Shown here: positions 43,629 through 54,787 of the stretch, piece after piece
Layout of the letters: each line of letters opens with the position of its first letter
Position numbering within the stretch: the stretch's first letter is position 1
Origin: Leptidea sinapis
Lineage: Eukaryota; Arthropoda; Insecta; Lepidoptera; Pieridae
Assembly: GCF_905404315.1 (NCBI RefSeq)
Contig: NC_066283.1
Location: 4,836,001 to 4,900,000 of the forward strand
Length of the DNA: 64,000 nt
Direction: 5' to 3'
The notes under the pieces: generated by a model
What the model saw: only the letters and a program-made list of their open reading frames with translations
What the model was told of the DNA's origin: nothing
The model's database searches: none
Program-made: the position numbers and the translations under genes

Positions 43629-43911
43629 TTTTTTTATGACAATAAGGGTCGTTCAACTGATGGTAATTGATACGCCCTGGCCATTACAATGCGGTGCTCA
43701 TTATTCTTGAAAAACCCAATAATTCTGAGTGGCCCTACAATAATTGCGCTCGTCTCCTTGAGACACAAAATGTTATGTCTCATTTGCCCAGTAATTTCAC
43801 TAGCTACGGCGCCTTTCAGACCGAAACACATTAATGGTTACACATTACTGCTTCACGGCAGAAATAGGCGACGATGTGGTACCCATAATCTAGCCTGTGG
43901 AACGGAGCCTC
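43629..43911 (-). repeat. 310-bp dispersed repeat
   Basis: Minus-strand copy with a T-run at its left end and a worn 5' end (GAGGCTCCGTTCCACAGG read on the minus strand). Confidence 0.7.
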
Positions 43912-44492
43912 ACACACTGATCTGGATTGAACTGGAATTTTCTAATCATCCAAGAAACCCCAACAACAGTTTTGTGGTAAAGGTATTGTGACCTATTTTC
44001 AAGGAATCATTTACAAGCTCGGTTTATTAAATATACACGGCGGTCACGAGCTGGGGCGCGGCGCCAGTGGGTAAGGCCTTTAATAATTTATTTGGCATTA
44101 TGCGTCCGGACAATTTGATTGATTGGCTGAGCATGAAAATCATTGATTCATTATACCAGCTAATTTGCTATCAATTATTCATAACAGCATACATACTTTT
44201 ATTGATAAATAAATTTTGGTTATGAAGTGAAGATAAATAAAAGTAAATTGCCTGCACAAAACAGAACGGTAATGTTAAATTGAAGAATACACATTTCGCT
44301 ATCAGAATGTTGAGAATTATTATAAGAACCAACCAATATTGTTTAGGCATTAATGTGCATTAATTTGAAGGGTACTCTGTGTTCAGAATGTATTCGTTCA
44401 TAACGATTTAATCAATATTATCTAAAATGTTTACACTTCCACTTGATAGATGGCGTTGTAATTAATTGTATTCACTTTGCATTGCGCTATAA
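43912..44492. other. Unassigned spacer
   Basis: No gene. A short GC-rich stretch (CACGAGCTGGGGCGCGGCGC near 44047) ends in a donor-like GTAAGG but has no supporting frame. Confidence 0.3.
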
Positions 44493-45341
44493 CTATTTTC
44501 TACGAAAGAGTGTGTAAGGCTGTTTTGGTGGAATAAATTGTTGTGGGCTCACCGCACTTGAAGACGCCGGCGGTGTGGTGACGACGGCAGCGTATGTCAC
44601 CGGGACAGCAGGCGTAAGCGTAGCCGTAGCTTCTACGTCGATGCTACGTTGGCTGCGGAATGTGCAGGGGTATCTCTGTGCCCTTGGTGTTGCGGCGTAC
44701 CCCTGCTGCTGGCTCTCGGATAGGATCGCAATCGGAGGAGGTATTACACAATGCCTCTTACTCGATTCCACTGCCTCCGGGCTCGGTGAGGGGCGCGGCC
44801 GGCGTGACGCTCTGGTCGCGGGCTCAGGCGCAATAGGCATTCTTGGGCCTTGCGAATGCAGTATTTTCGTGCATTCCTGCATGGTCAGCGGTTGGCCAAT
44901 ACTCTGCTGGTATTCGAAGAACTCGAGCACAGGCCCAGACAGCTTGAGGTATTCGTACAGAGGTGTCGTCAGATTTCCAGAGGTGAGTAAGGAAGCTAAT
45001 AACACCATACTGTTGTTCGCTGATGTATGCGGGGACTCCTCCTCTGGGCGCTCGCAAGTGGCTGGACTGTTGTCGAACCAGGGCAGGCCAACTTCAGTGG
45101 TCGTGGTGGCATGTGCAGCGATCGGCGTTTTCGGTCGCGAGTATGATATCGAGCGAGGTCGCTCGGCTCGCGACTTGGATGAAACGCGGCTCCTTACGAT
45201 CGCGCACGGTACGTGGGTATATGGCGTGGCATCATTGGGCGCGCGGAACGCGGTCACAGTCGCGGCGCTGGGCGTTTGCGGAGCGCGGGTGGCGGGTGTT
45301 GTCGTTTTGCCCTCAGATGGACCTTTGGATTCGTGCTCCAT
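44493..45341 (-). CDS. Orphan LINE ORF1 (gag-like), 3'-truncated
   Basis: The 282-codon minus-strand ORF has a low-complexity, Ser/Pro/Thr/Ala-rich sequence. It begins MEHESKGPSEGKTTTPATRA and ends near VTYAAVVTTPPASSSAVSPQ. The style, and its GC content against AT-rich flanks, fit the N-terminal part of a jockey-superfamily ORF1 before the zinc knuckles. It is not similar to the gag at 59837-61486. About 100 bp of leader (to about 45446) precede the ATG. It ends in flanking DNA, so the 3' part is gone, which is unusual for a LINE. It could instead be an unrelated host ORF. Confidence 0.4.
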   Translation of the reverse strand: MEHESKGPSEGKTTTPATRAPQTPSAATVTAFRAPNDATPYTHVPCAIVRSRVSSKSRAERPRSISYSRPKTPIAAHATTTTEVGLPWFDNSPATCERPEEESPHTSANNSMVLLASLLTSGNLTTPLYEYLKLSGPVLEFFEYQQSIGQPLTMQECTKILHSQGPRMPIAPEPATRASRRPRPSPSPEAVESSKRHCVIPPPIAILSESQQQGYAATPRAQRYPCTFRSQRSIDVEATATLTPAVPVTYAAVVTTPPASSSAVSPQQFIPPKQPYTLFRRK

Positions 45342-45446
45342 GTTGGCAAGTTATGCGTGCAACAACTCTCTCTACTCTCGCAACTTCCCCCCAAACCACA
45401 TTTTACCGGGGGATCCCGCTGAAATGTGGTTTTACTTACTTACTAC

Positions 45447-47769
45447 TTTACGATAGGTATCCGTCGGTCGAGAATAGAACCTCCGCCGCAGCGGGTGGTA
45501 CGGGAACGTATCGCGGAACTCCGCGGCGAACGTTGGGACTGCTTGGTCGGCAACCTTAAGCCATCACATGTGGCTTTCTGGAAGCTGCCTCGCGCGTTCA
45601 ACAGGAGCCGCCCACTGTCATGCAGCCGGCGCTCGATGACGATGAGAAGGCTGAATGCCTCTCCGATAGTCTCGAGAATCTGTGCTCTCCAAATGCAGCA
45701 GCCGACCCGACACACGTTGACGAAGTTGATCGTGAAGTTGAACGTCGCTCCGCTCTGAGCCCTTCAGGCGCTGTAATAAAACCCACCTCTCACGAAGAGG
45801 TGAAGCTAATTATTACGGTGCTTCACTCCAAGAAGGCCCCGGGGCCTGACACTATAAACAATAGGGTTCTTAAAATCCTACCCTCGACTCTTTACTTTAT
45901 TGGTTACCATTTTTAATATTCTATTGTCTAATAGCGCGTTCCCCGATCAATGGAACGATTCCATTGTTATCGTTATCCCAAAACCCAATAAACCTAAAGC
46001 TAATCTGAGTAGCTATAGGCCTATTAGCTAAATTAACTCGATCGGGAAACTTTACGAAAGCTTAATTCTCGCGCGTATTAATCATTACATCGCGGAGCTT
46101 AACCTGATACCCGACATACAGTTCGGATTCAGAACCGCTCACTCGTGTCCCCAGCAGGCTCACCGACTACATTCTTAGTACATTCTCATACGGCGTCAAT
46201 TTCACGCTACCACGGCAGCCGTGTTTTTCGATGTCGCGAAGGCCTTCGACAAGGTATGGCACAACGGCTAAGTATTCAAGCTGTATCAACTGGGAGTGTC
46301 AGACAGGCTCGTGCGCATCATACGAGCCGACTTTATTGATCGCTCCTTCCGATATCGAGTAGAGGGTACCCTATCCTCACCCAGACCCATCAGGTCTGGC
46401 GTGTCACAGGGTTCAGTCCTCTCTCCCACTCTTTTCTCGCTCATCACGAGCGACATTCCCAAGTTTCCGAGTGTCCAGCTCGCTCAGTACGCTGACGATA
46501 CGGCACTCTACTTTGGCTCCAACCGCTCAACCTTGAGCAAGAACATTAAAGTTCTTCAAGCCGCCGTCGATGAACTAGGCAACTGGTTCAGAAAATGGCG
46601 GATTGAAGTGAACCCCACCAAGAGTGCAGCGGTACTCTTCGGTAACGCGAATAGCATCCGCGCTAAAAACAACCGACCGACGTTATTAAATTGTAGGGGT
46701 GCCATGCCGTGGGTGAAGGATTACAAATACTTAGGAGTCACGTTCAACAGCAATATGAACTTCAAGAAACATATCGATACGGTATGCAATAGAGCCCGAT
46801 TTGTCCTCAGTCGCCTTTATCCACTTGTGTGTGGGCGAAGCAAACTTCCGCTCAAACACAAAAAGACGCTGTACAAAACCATCGTACGGCCCATACTGTC
46901 ATACGCAAGCGTCGTGTTTGCGCACACCCGACCGAGCTACTTACGTCGTTTGCAAGTAGTTCAAAATTAATTCACGCGCATGGCAACCGGAGCCCCGTGG
47001 TTCATCCGAAACGTAGACCTTCATCGCGATCTAGAGCTTCCGACGATAGCTCAACTCTTTAAAGAGATCTCGCGACGCTTCTTTGACAAGGCGCCTAACC
47101 ATCTCAACATCTTGGTTAGGAAGGCATGTGGGTACACCCCCCTTCACCATAGTCTCAACCCAATAAGACGTCCCAGGCACGTCACGGTAGACCCTGATGA
47201 CGACATCAACATCGCGAACGCGATACCAAAACAAACACCGACACAGACACGCACACGCCGCCTTCGCAGGCGTAGGCGCGGTCAACCGCCGCAAACCACT
47301 GGCACTCGTCACTCTGACGATGGCCAGCTGACTGACTGACGGACTGACATACACCACTTACATAATCACAAACACACTCCACAAACAAACACAAGCATAC
47401 ATGCACACAAACATTTACACTACTTACATACATACACTCATAAACACATACATACACACTTAAATACATTACACAAAACATCACCACACTCGCCGGCGAG
47501 TGTGTTCTTCTCATCTTTCATCTTCATTTTCATTCTCTCTCCTTCCCACAAGCACACAGCCGGTCCGAGGTTCGAGTCTCTTTAGGAGACGCCCCGCGAC
47601 TGCTGTTGCGTAGTCTTTGCGGCCTGCACTGCCCATGCCCTATGTCGCTGTAAAAGCATGGCTAACAGCATAGAGGAGGTTTTAGTCGGTATGTGGTGTC
47701 CGCTTACGCGGACACTCGAGTCCGATATATTACGCCCCGGAACTGTATTTCCTCATCTCAAAAAAAAAA
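45447..47769 (+). mobile_element. jockey LINE, 5'-truncated and degenerate
   Basis: Same family as 56395-62038. It begins abruptly at ACTTTACGATAGGTATCCGT (counterpart near 58890), covers the rest of ORF2 and the 3' UTR, and ends in an A-run (47760-47769). The broken ORF2 pieces are 45426-45758, 45620-45916, 46296-46970 and 46980-47339. RT motifs include FDVAKAFDKVWHNG, GVSQGSVLSPTLFS (Pro lost) and QYADDTALYF. Stops are at about 46029, 46269 and 46968-46970. Confidence 0.85.
47485..47504. repeat. 20-bp perfect palindrome in jockey 3' UTR
   Basis: CACACTCGCCGGCGAGTGTG is also found at 56690-56709 in the other jockey copy. It is conserved between copies in an otherwise drifting, AC-rich stretch. 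Confidence 0.75.
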
Positions 47770-48258
47770 TACCGAAGTTTTATTGATAGTATCACTAGAT
47801 TGCTGTGTATTTAGTACCGGTAGTGTACACTCTGTAGCTACTGGAATACCTGGTCTTATGAAACTAAACATCTTATGTCTCGAATCGCGAGCTTAATTGC
47901 AATGCCGCTCAGAAGAAGCAAAAGTAAGAAGACTGCAAATAATAAGAAAGACTATATGAAAAGGTTATTGCTAGAGGAAAATATATATCAGAATTTTGAC
48001 AAGTTGAGTTTTTAGTATGAGTTCACAGAGAGATGAAAAGAAAGCATAGACGAACTCGATACACGGTGTAACACTGAAGAAATTAGATGCGGCGATTACG
48101 TATGATGCAGTAAAAAAGTTTACGGAACAATGATATTTGTACTTGTCAAAAATGGTAAGCAAATTTATATCTACATTAAATTATTTATTATGTTTTTGTA
48201 ACAGTATGTTTATTCTCTTTGTGATTCGCTAAGCAACCTCGCGCTTTTGTCATTCAGC
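47770..48258. other. Spacer with repeat scrap
   Basis: 47848-47912 (+) is a worn internal piece of the 310-bp repeat (AAACATCTTATGTCTC, AATGCCGCTCAGAA). Otherwise nothing recognised. Confidence 0.4.
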
Positions 48259-49126
48259 GGGCCTACCATGAACTCTTGTTGCGATTCAATTGACAACCTA
48301 AAATGAACTGCTTTGCTATTTCGTACCACGACGTGATTAGAGCTATCTAATTTAGGTTGACGTTAAATCAACTGATTAAATCGCAATCATGTCAATTGAA
48401 TGTCAAAAATGATATCAGCTGAATCGCAAACTGATTTAGTTCGTTCATTCATTCGTACCATGAGGTGTTATTTTAACCTAAACTGGATAGCTTATTTGTC
48501 AAAGTGACCGATTCGAAAAAAGTTGCTACTTCCTTAGAGGAAAGTGAAACGTGTTGTTAATAACTTTTAAAAAATAGTAAAAACATAGAAAAGAAAAATT
48601 TTATTGATTAAAGACGAGATGAGAATACTTTATTGGACTTTTTTGTAAAACAAAATACTGAAAATAAATACCAAAAATGAAAATACTAAAGACGAGGCAG
48701 TAAGGGTTGTTCGCAAGAACGAATTATAAAAAATGTACTCTGTGGTCCTGTCAAATCAAACATCAATGGAGGTGCGTTCATAACTCGTTATTTTTACGAA
48801 AACACATAAGCAAACATTTAATTTGTAATTCAAAGAACTATATTTATTTATATTACTATTATTTAATAAGTATAAAAAAGGGCTTAATAGTTTATAATTT
48901 GACGCAATTGCGTAATTTTAAAATGTAGTTTTAGTATTTTCTACGCAAAAAAGCCGCTAAAATCTAAGATTTCGAAACGCAATTTTATTTCGTTCATTCA
49001 TCATAAGCGATCCAAACGCCATTCAGTAAAAGGCACTTCACGGTACGAATTTTAGTGATTCAGTTTAGGTACCTACACAGAACTGCATCGGATTCGCATC
49101 CCTTATTAAAAGTTGATAGTAGGCCC
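48259..49126. mobile_element. Possible TIR element with GGGCCTAC ends
   Basis: GGGCCTACCATGAACTC at the left is matched by GGGCCTACTATCAACTTT read from the right end (49126), both followed a little later by a GCGATTC/GCGAATCC motif. Internal blocks with TCGTACC and GATTTAGTTCG repeat loosely. No transposase frame and no clear target duplication. PIF/Harbinger-like is a guess. Confidence 0.3.
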
Positions 49127-49357
49127 TCTGTTAATCATATCCAGTTCTATTTAAGGGCAATTCTTGCAGGGCACATTGGTGTTGATTTACCTAAGCTATC
49201 CTAAATTAGCATAATATAGCATTGTTGAGTAACATAGAACAACAGTTAGTGAGAGTTATTCAATGCTATTTAACAGCGCATTTATGTTCAAAACTCTATT
49301 TCACGTTTTTGTGAGACTCTGATATCGTATAGAAAGTTTTGAGTTTGAATGGGTTAA

Positions 49358-49705
49358 TCTATACTAATATTATAAAGCTGCAGTGTTTGTTTGTTTGTTT
49401 GAACGCGCTAATCTCTGGTACTACTGGTCCGATTTGAATGATTCTTTCAGTGTTGGGTAGTCCATTTATCGAGGAAGGCTATAGGCTAGGTTTCTTTTTT
49501 TCTTCTTTAGTGATCCGTAATAAAATTGCTATTTTGTAACACAAGGTGTAAAATCGAAAACCTATTTTTGCGTGCTCTGCATAAACTATTGACAATAGAA
49601 CAAAATGATGTACAGGCTATAATATAGGCAATATTTTATTAATTATAAAACTATCGCGTGAATTAAACTTTATATGGCAAAACAACGTTTGCCGGGTCAG
49701 CTAGT
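49358..49705 (+). mobile_element. Helitron-like non-autonomous element
   Basis: Begins TCTATACTAATATTATAAAG and ends GTTTGCCGGGTCAGCTAGT, the conserved terminus seen in five places in this window. Confidence 0.55.
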
Positions 49706-49721
49706 ACTTAATAATAATATA

Positions 49722-49985
49722 TAATCAACGTAAATGAAAACTCCTAAAAAGCCGTGCACAAACTATGATTATATCATTCACGTAAACAAAGATATTCATA
49801 AAAATGTTCATAAAATGAAAAGGATTGGACCATATACTGTGAATTGTTTATGAGGCCAAACTGAAAACATTCCGCATTAAACTAAAGAAGAATAATGTAA
49901 ATCGGATCATAAATCTCATCGTATTCTGTGTACATACAAAAAAAAATACCGATCGAATTGAGAAGCTCCTCCTTTTTGAAGCTAA
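49722..49985 (+). repeat. Dispersed repeat ending GAGGAGGTTCTCAAT (complement)
   Basis: Paired with 54788-55050: both read ATATAATCAACSTRAATGAA, then ATTCATAAAAATGTTCATAA, then AAATCGGATCATAAATMTCA, then CTCCTCCTTTTTGAAG. Both copies are in the same orientation. The class is unknown; the 3' end resembles the terminus of the 24933-26123 element. Confidence 0.6.
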
Positions 49986-49989
49986 AAGA

Positions 49990-50710
49990 ATAGCTAAAGT
50001 AAGCCGCCGAAAGGGTCGAAAAGAAGGAAAGGAATAGTAGGTTGTTAACCGAGGGTCGAAAGAATCAATTCCCGAGGTATTTAGACGCCCGAGCGCAGAG
50101 AGGTCGGCTATAGTCCGAGTAGGAATTGGTTCTTTTACCCGTGTTAAACACTGGACAGGAACATAACAGGAAAATAAAACTAGTTATTTATCTAAGCACA
50201 GATTAGTATCCCGCCAATTTATGTCGACTTATTAAATTTTGAAATATGGAACTTACCGCGTAATTGTTGCGGCTTATTCCGTTCAAATAAGTTTGCGCTA
50301 AGTTCACACTGGCTGTTTGGAAAGTCACATGGCATTTCTTTTGATTAGTTTTTTTTTTACATAAAACTCTTCATAGCTGACAGCAGATCTATTTTCAAAG
50401 TTTATTCCGGCCCTTGGGTGGGAAGTAATTTGTATGACATTTTCCACCCAATAATCAGATCAAAACAACATTGAGTATGAGAAATGAAAACATTATTTTA
50501 TTCTGTGTTGAATATTCTGTTTTTGTCTTTATTTTGTAGATTTTTTCTGAGAGACGTTTCTTCCCTAGAGAGGAAAAGACAATAGGGATTCATTCGTAGG
50601 GGTACTACGTAAATAATGCATCCCTCGTCGTGATTACCAATTCCGCAGTTTGAAGAAAATAAAAGAGTATAGAATTAGAAAATTTTGTTAGAGAAACGAC
50701 TGTGAATAAT
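49990..50710. other. Unassigned spacer
   Basis: No gene or repeat recognised apart from the upstream flank of the small ORF at 50711. Confidence 0.3.
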
Positions 50711-50941
50711 ATGAAGAATTTAAAGGCTATCGATTACGAAAATGCAGTTAAAGCTATTTTATTTATGACATCATTATTATATGTACCTGTTTCCATTGTT
50801 GCTATCTGGCGCGACTTTTCTTCTTTTGCAGAACCTGACTATCCTGTCGCAGCCCAGTCTGTTCCAAAAGGTCTGGGGTTGGTCTGGTATTTCCGTGATG
50901 TCTCCATTCATTTTTTGCCCTGGAATATTATGAGAATATAA
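50711..50941 (+). CDS. Candidate small membrane protein (76 aa)
   Basis: ATG at 50711 (AATATGAAG). The protein has a short charged N terminus (MKNLKAIDYENAVK), one transmembrane segment (ILFMTSLLYVPVSIVAIW) and a balanced C-terminal part (EPDYPVAAQSVPKGLGLVWY). Composition is less AT-driven than the surroundings and no repeat family overlaps it. It could be a real single-exon small gene; no homologue recognised. A polyadenylation-like AATAAA lies downstream near 51163. Confidence 0.35.
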   Translation: MKNLKAIDYENAVKAILFMTSLLYVPVSIVAIWRDFSSFAEPDYPVAAQSVPKGLGLVWYFRDVSIHFLPWNIMRI

Positions 50942-51925
50942 AATATTTTTTAACGACAATACTAAAAAAACCTCGCTAAAAAGAAAGTCCGTTTTACTTA
51001 CTGTTTTCATTTAGTAAATGAAAAACGGATTGCATTAATATGACTTAAATATTTGTAAAATTAATGTATTTTTGTATTTTATTATATCAAGTAATTCGAT
51101 TCACCTCATTTCTAACACTTAAAATTTTTCATGAATGAATATTTATCAATTGAGTGAAAATAAATTGTGAGGATTTAGTAAAATACTGTACAAAAACCAA
51201 ATAAAAATTGTATTATTTTGTAGTTAACCAGGACCACCGCGCAATGCGATATTTCTGTGTGATTTTCTACTGTTTTTTTATTTATTTATTTATTTATTGG
51301 TAATCAACAGCGTTACAGTTAACGTTAATTAACAATAATATAAAACATAATTCTTAAGGCCATTATAGATTACTTATATTGACAATATTATTTTACAATA
51401 GTTTTACAACAAGATATATTACAGAACAACTGCCTCTTGTGTTTCTTATTTACAGTTTGTATGTTTGTGTGTGGGTGTGAAAGCGTATGTGTGTGGTTAG
51501 TAGACAATAATATGTATATATTTTAAACAAATGAGTAAGGCACTGCTTTAGACTTGTGACTTGAAATATTTTTTTAGAAAAAATTTTAATAGAGTTTCAA
51601 CTCTTTTTGTATTTAAATTGTTTAGACCTGTGAGCAAGTCACAATATAATGAGAAATACAGAAAATTAAAGAAAATTTTGATTCCTGAAGAGTTAAAAAA
51701 AACATAACAATAAGTTTAACAAATTTTTTATCCATAGAGCTAAAACTTACAGTATATTTCATTTCTTAAAATTGGTGGTCCATGTTGTTTTAGGAAATCT
51801 TGAAAAATATTTTTTATAATATAAATATTATTTTGTTTCGTTCAACAACTATATTCATACACATTCCTAGCTAAAATTTTTGAAACTGCTTTCTGAACAA
51901 ACATCTGTAGCACTATGACGTCTTT
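50942..51925. other. Unassigned AT-rich spacer
   Basis: No gene. A (TTTA)n stretch lies at 51277-51299. Confidence 0.3.
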
Positions 51926-52060
51926 CTAAACTTTGTAAATAATCTTAGGACGAGCCTCTGTACTAATTATGAAGTCCTGGTACATTGCGTCAGGATGACA
52001 CGTGGTATCCATCAAAACTATTAAGCACATTACTATCACCAATATCATATTTATTTTCAT
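51926..52060 (-). CDS. Candidate secreted micropeptide (44 aa)
   Basis: On the minus strand an acceptor-like TTTTTATAG directly precedes ATG (52060-52058). The peptide has a classical signal-peptide profile: MKIN, then a hydrophobic core (MILVIVMCLIVLM), then a small polar region (DTTCHPDA), followed by about 22 residues ending YKV and TAG at 51928-51926. It is too short for strong support and could be chance or the first coding exon of a larger secreted protein. Confidence 0.25.
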   Translation of the reverse strand: MKINMILVIVMCLIVLMDTTCHPDAMYQDFIISTEARPKIIYKV

Positions 52061-52284
52061 CTATAAAAACAAGCGTTACATCGCCTATTATCACGGGCCA
52101 GTCTCATTTAATACCCATAAAAATGGACAATATGCTTAAAGTTTATTTAAAAAATTAATAGCGTCTTTTAAAGGTAATATGCAGGCCCCTTAACTTTAAG
52201 AATTAGTTGTTTCTATTTCATATTCAGTATTCGGAACCCAGCGCGATAGAGAATCGTATTTGTCCGTTTTATAATTTTACTAGC

Positions 52285-52520
52285 TGACCCGGCAAACGTT
52301 GTTTTGCCATATAAATTAAAATTATTTTTAGTGTTAGACCGTTTCTTGGACATTACCGACATTAATTTATTTTTGTAAAATAAAAATTTTTTTCTAAAAT
52401 AAACGTAGCCTAAGATACTCAGCTACCTGCCAGTAAAAGTCCCGTCAAAATCGGCCCAGCCACTTCAGAGATAAGCCGGAACAAATAGACAGACAGACAA
52501 AAATTGTAAAAAAAGTTATT
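52285..52520 (-). mobile_element. Helitron-like element end
   Basis: Minus strand ends AACGTTTGCCGGGTCAGCTAG. Upstream (52440-52520) GTCAAAATCGGCCCAGCCAC and ACAGACAGACAAAAATTG follow the usual pattern of this repeat class. Confidence 0.5.
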
Positions 52521-52563
52521 TTTGTGTACGTATCATACATATATATTCATATATTCATATTAT

Positions 52564-52570
<7 letters not shown>

Positions 52571-52604
<34 letters not shown>
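52571..52604. repeat. (AT)n microsatellite
   Basis: About 17 TA units. Confidence 0.9.
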
Positions 52605-52607
<3 letters not shown>

Positions 52608-53765
52608 TAAATAAGTAGTAAAAAACGGATATTTCAATATTACAAACAGACTCTTCAATTTTATTTATATATATAGAAAATACCTCTAACCTATATTTAT
52701 AATTATTTTATAGTTACTTACTGTTTTTCGCCACTTTCCTTTCAAGTTCCAGTTCCAGAATGAAATATAACTTATATCGAAGCGTTTGGCTTTTGAATGA
52801 ATTTAAAAAAACAATATTAAATCTAAATAGATTTGTATGGCACTAAGAATATTTTGGCGTGTATGAATTATTATCGCGTTTTACAAGCGCCTGCAGTTTG
52901 CGCGGTGGCAAAATGTACACTGATTAGAGTTGCTAGTGTTCGTAACATAACATCCCCTTCGTGCCGGCTGATTGGGGGAATTTGGTTGTCAACCAACTCT
53001 AACTACGAACTTTATCAGATGATTAATTTTTTGTTCATTTTCGTTGTTCATTTGGCATCTTTGGAAATTAAACGTTTTAACACAAAATGAATTAAGATCC
53101 TAAATGAATTCGTGGACAGACCCAACGACAATAAATTAATTAATTGTCATAACCAAAATGTTAACACCAGAAATATAAGTAAACGTATAATGCCTACAAC
53201 TCAGCTAAGTCGAGTAAGTAAATCTTTTGTGGGGTGTTCGGGCTCAGGAATAATATCTGGGACTCTATTAGGTTTCCTATAGTCGCCGGTTTTGACTCGT
53301 TAAATAAATAAATTTATGTAGGCACTTGCAATCAACCAAGAATCATGAGGAAAGAAGTAAAATGCAATCCACTAACCTTTGAACACTCCCACGTCACTCA
53401 GGTGGCGACGGCGCAGCAGCTCCAACGGTCCTGACTCTGGTATTCCAAGTGAACGTCACTGGCGATCGCAAGCTTGCAAAGTTTATATGTAGACACTAGT
53501 ATTGAACGTCAACACTAGACTTGATGATCACTGATTACTCAGGGTAAACATATGTAGTGCTATCGACCACGCCCGAGCAAAGATCAATTGTCTCTGTCCG
53601 CTTGTCAACCCAAGCGCGATTTGTGTCATCGGATAGTGGAGCACGTACAACTACCCTCATGATTCCTAATAAAATCAGCAAGTACCGTACAGTGGGATGG
53701 TGTATGTTTTTACAACAAGATCCCAGATAATGTTCAAAACAAAAGTATTTCGTTATTCAAAATAA
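52605..53765. other. Unassigned spacer with a GC-richer island
   Basis: The stretch 53390-53650 is not repeat-like and is GC-richer. On the minus strand it ends at a donor-like AAAGGTTAGTG (near 53378) after an open stretch reading PLELLRRRHLSDVGVFK, with no ATG and an early upstream stop. It could be an untranslated first exon, conceivably of the PTPDC1-like gene, but nothing proves it. Confidence 0.25.
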
Positions 53766-54040
53766 TTGTTAAAGAACGTTTGTGTGGTAAAGGCTACTAT
53801 CACATAAAATGACTTTCTAAATGATACCACAGATTGGGAATAGAGCGACCGCCCTCAGGCTATTAAATAATAAGTTTAATTGTGCAATATTACTTTGTAA
53901 ACATATTTTTTTGATCAAAAAAAGCCCGCTGAGTTTGTTGCGCCCATTCTTCTCAGGTCTGAGGCATTCGTTTTGGAATGGATGGTAGTTTTTGACTTTC
54001 AATAAGTGATGTCACATCCTATTTTGAGTTACAATTTGAG
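53766..54040 (+). repeat. LINE 3'-tail family
   Basis: Sense-orientation full copy (GAGCGACCGCCCTCAGGCTA, then TTGCGCCCATTCTTCTCAGG, ending CATCCTATTTTGAG). Confidence 0.65.
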
Positions 54041-54275
54041 TAACAAAAAATAAACAATTTAGAGCAGATAACTTTCAGACGTCGGCCATTTTGTTTCGAG
54101 TTCAGGCGAACGTCGCGGTGAAATGATGTTCAAGTGGAATATTCACGCTGCTGCTTGCAACATGCTTCGCTAAGGAACTTAAATACTCAGTAATTGTATT
54201 TGACCAGAAACTCAAGCAAATGCTTATCTGTTGAACCTGGGCTATCAAACCTAAGGCTGACCGTAAGCTATATAT

Positions 54276-54524
54276 ATGTCGCAGGGAAATAATAATAACA
54301 GAGATTTGGTCAATTCCCTAAGTGATTTAATCAAATCCCGGAGTATGTTTAAAGAACAACACGATTTTATAATTTCTCTAAACAAATATAGTGATTTAAT
54401 CAAATGCCAGGGTTGGTTCCGTGAAATGACAATAAGTATTTTCTTTGGTATTTATAAGGTTATATTTATAAGTATCATATGCATTCTACCGTTTCTACCA
54501 GGCATCAAAAATATTCTTGATTAG
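54276..54524 (+). CDS. Candidate small tail-anchored protein (82 aa)
   Basis: ATG at 54276. The N-terminal part holds a repeated motif (NSLSDLIKSRSMF and NKYSDLIKCQGWF, 24 residues apart). The C-terminal end has one long hydrophobic segment (VIFISIICILPFLPG) and a short tail, so it could be tail-anchored. No homologue recognised and no repeat overlaps it. The internal duplication argues mildly against pure chance. Confidence 0.3.
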   Translation: MSQGNNNNRDLVNSLSDLIKSRSMFKEQHDFIISLNKYSDLIKCQGWFREMTISIFFGIYKVIFISIICILPFLPGIKNILD

Positions 54525-54611
54525 CTCAACATCTGCATCCGTTGTTGAATGTCTCCTCGTAAAGCCAAACTGTTTCTTAAGTAACTTGTTAGAGTTAAAA
54601 AACTACGTTTA

Positions 54612-54739
54612 AAAAACCGACTTCGAGCACATACAAATAATAGTATTTTATTAATATTAAAGGTAAAGGTTTGCATAAGAGGTGTATTAAATTAAATTTT
54701 TAGTTATTTGATACTTTTCAGTTTTTGAAGTCGGTTTTT
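54612..54739. mobile_element. Short MITE with AAAAACCGACTTC ends
   Basis: AAAAACCGACTTCGAGC at the left and its near complement (GTTTTTGAAGTCGGTTTTT) at the right enclose about 95 bp. The termini are those of the 24933-26123 element. Confidence 0.6.
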
Positions 54740-54787
54740 AAAACATAGTTGTTTTTTATTTTTTACTTTTTAGTGTAAGCTTATAAT

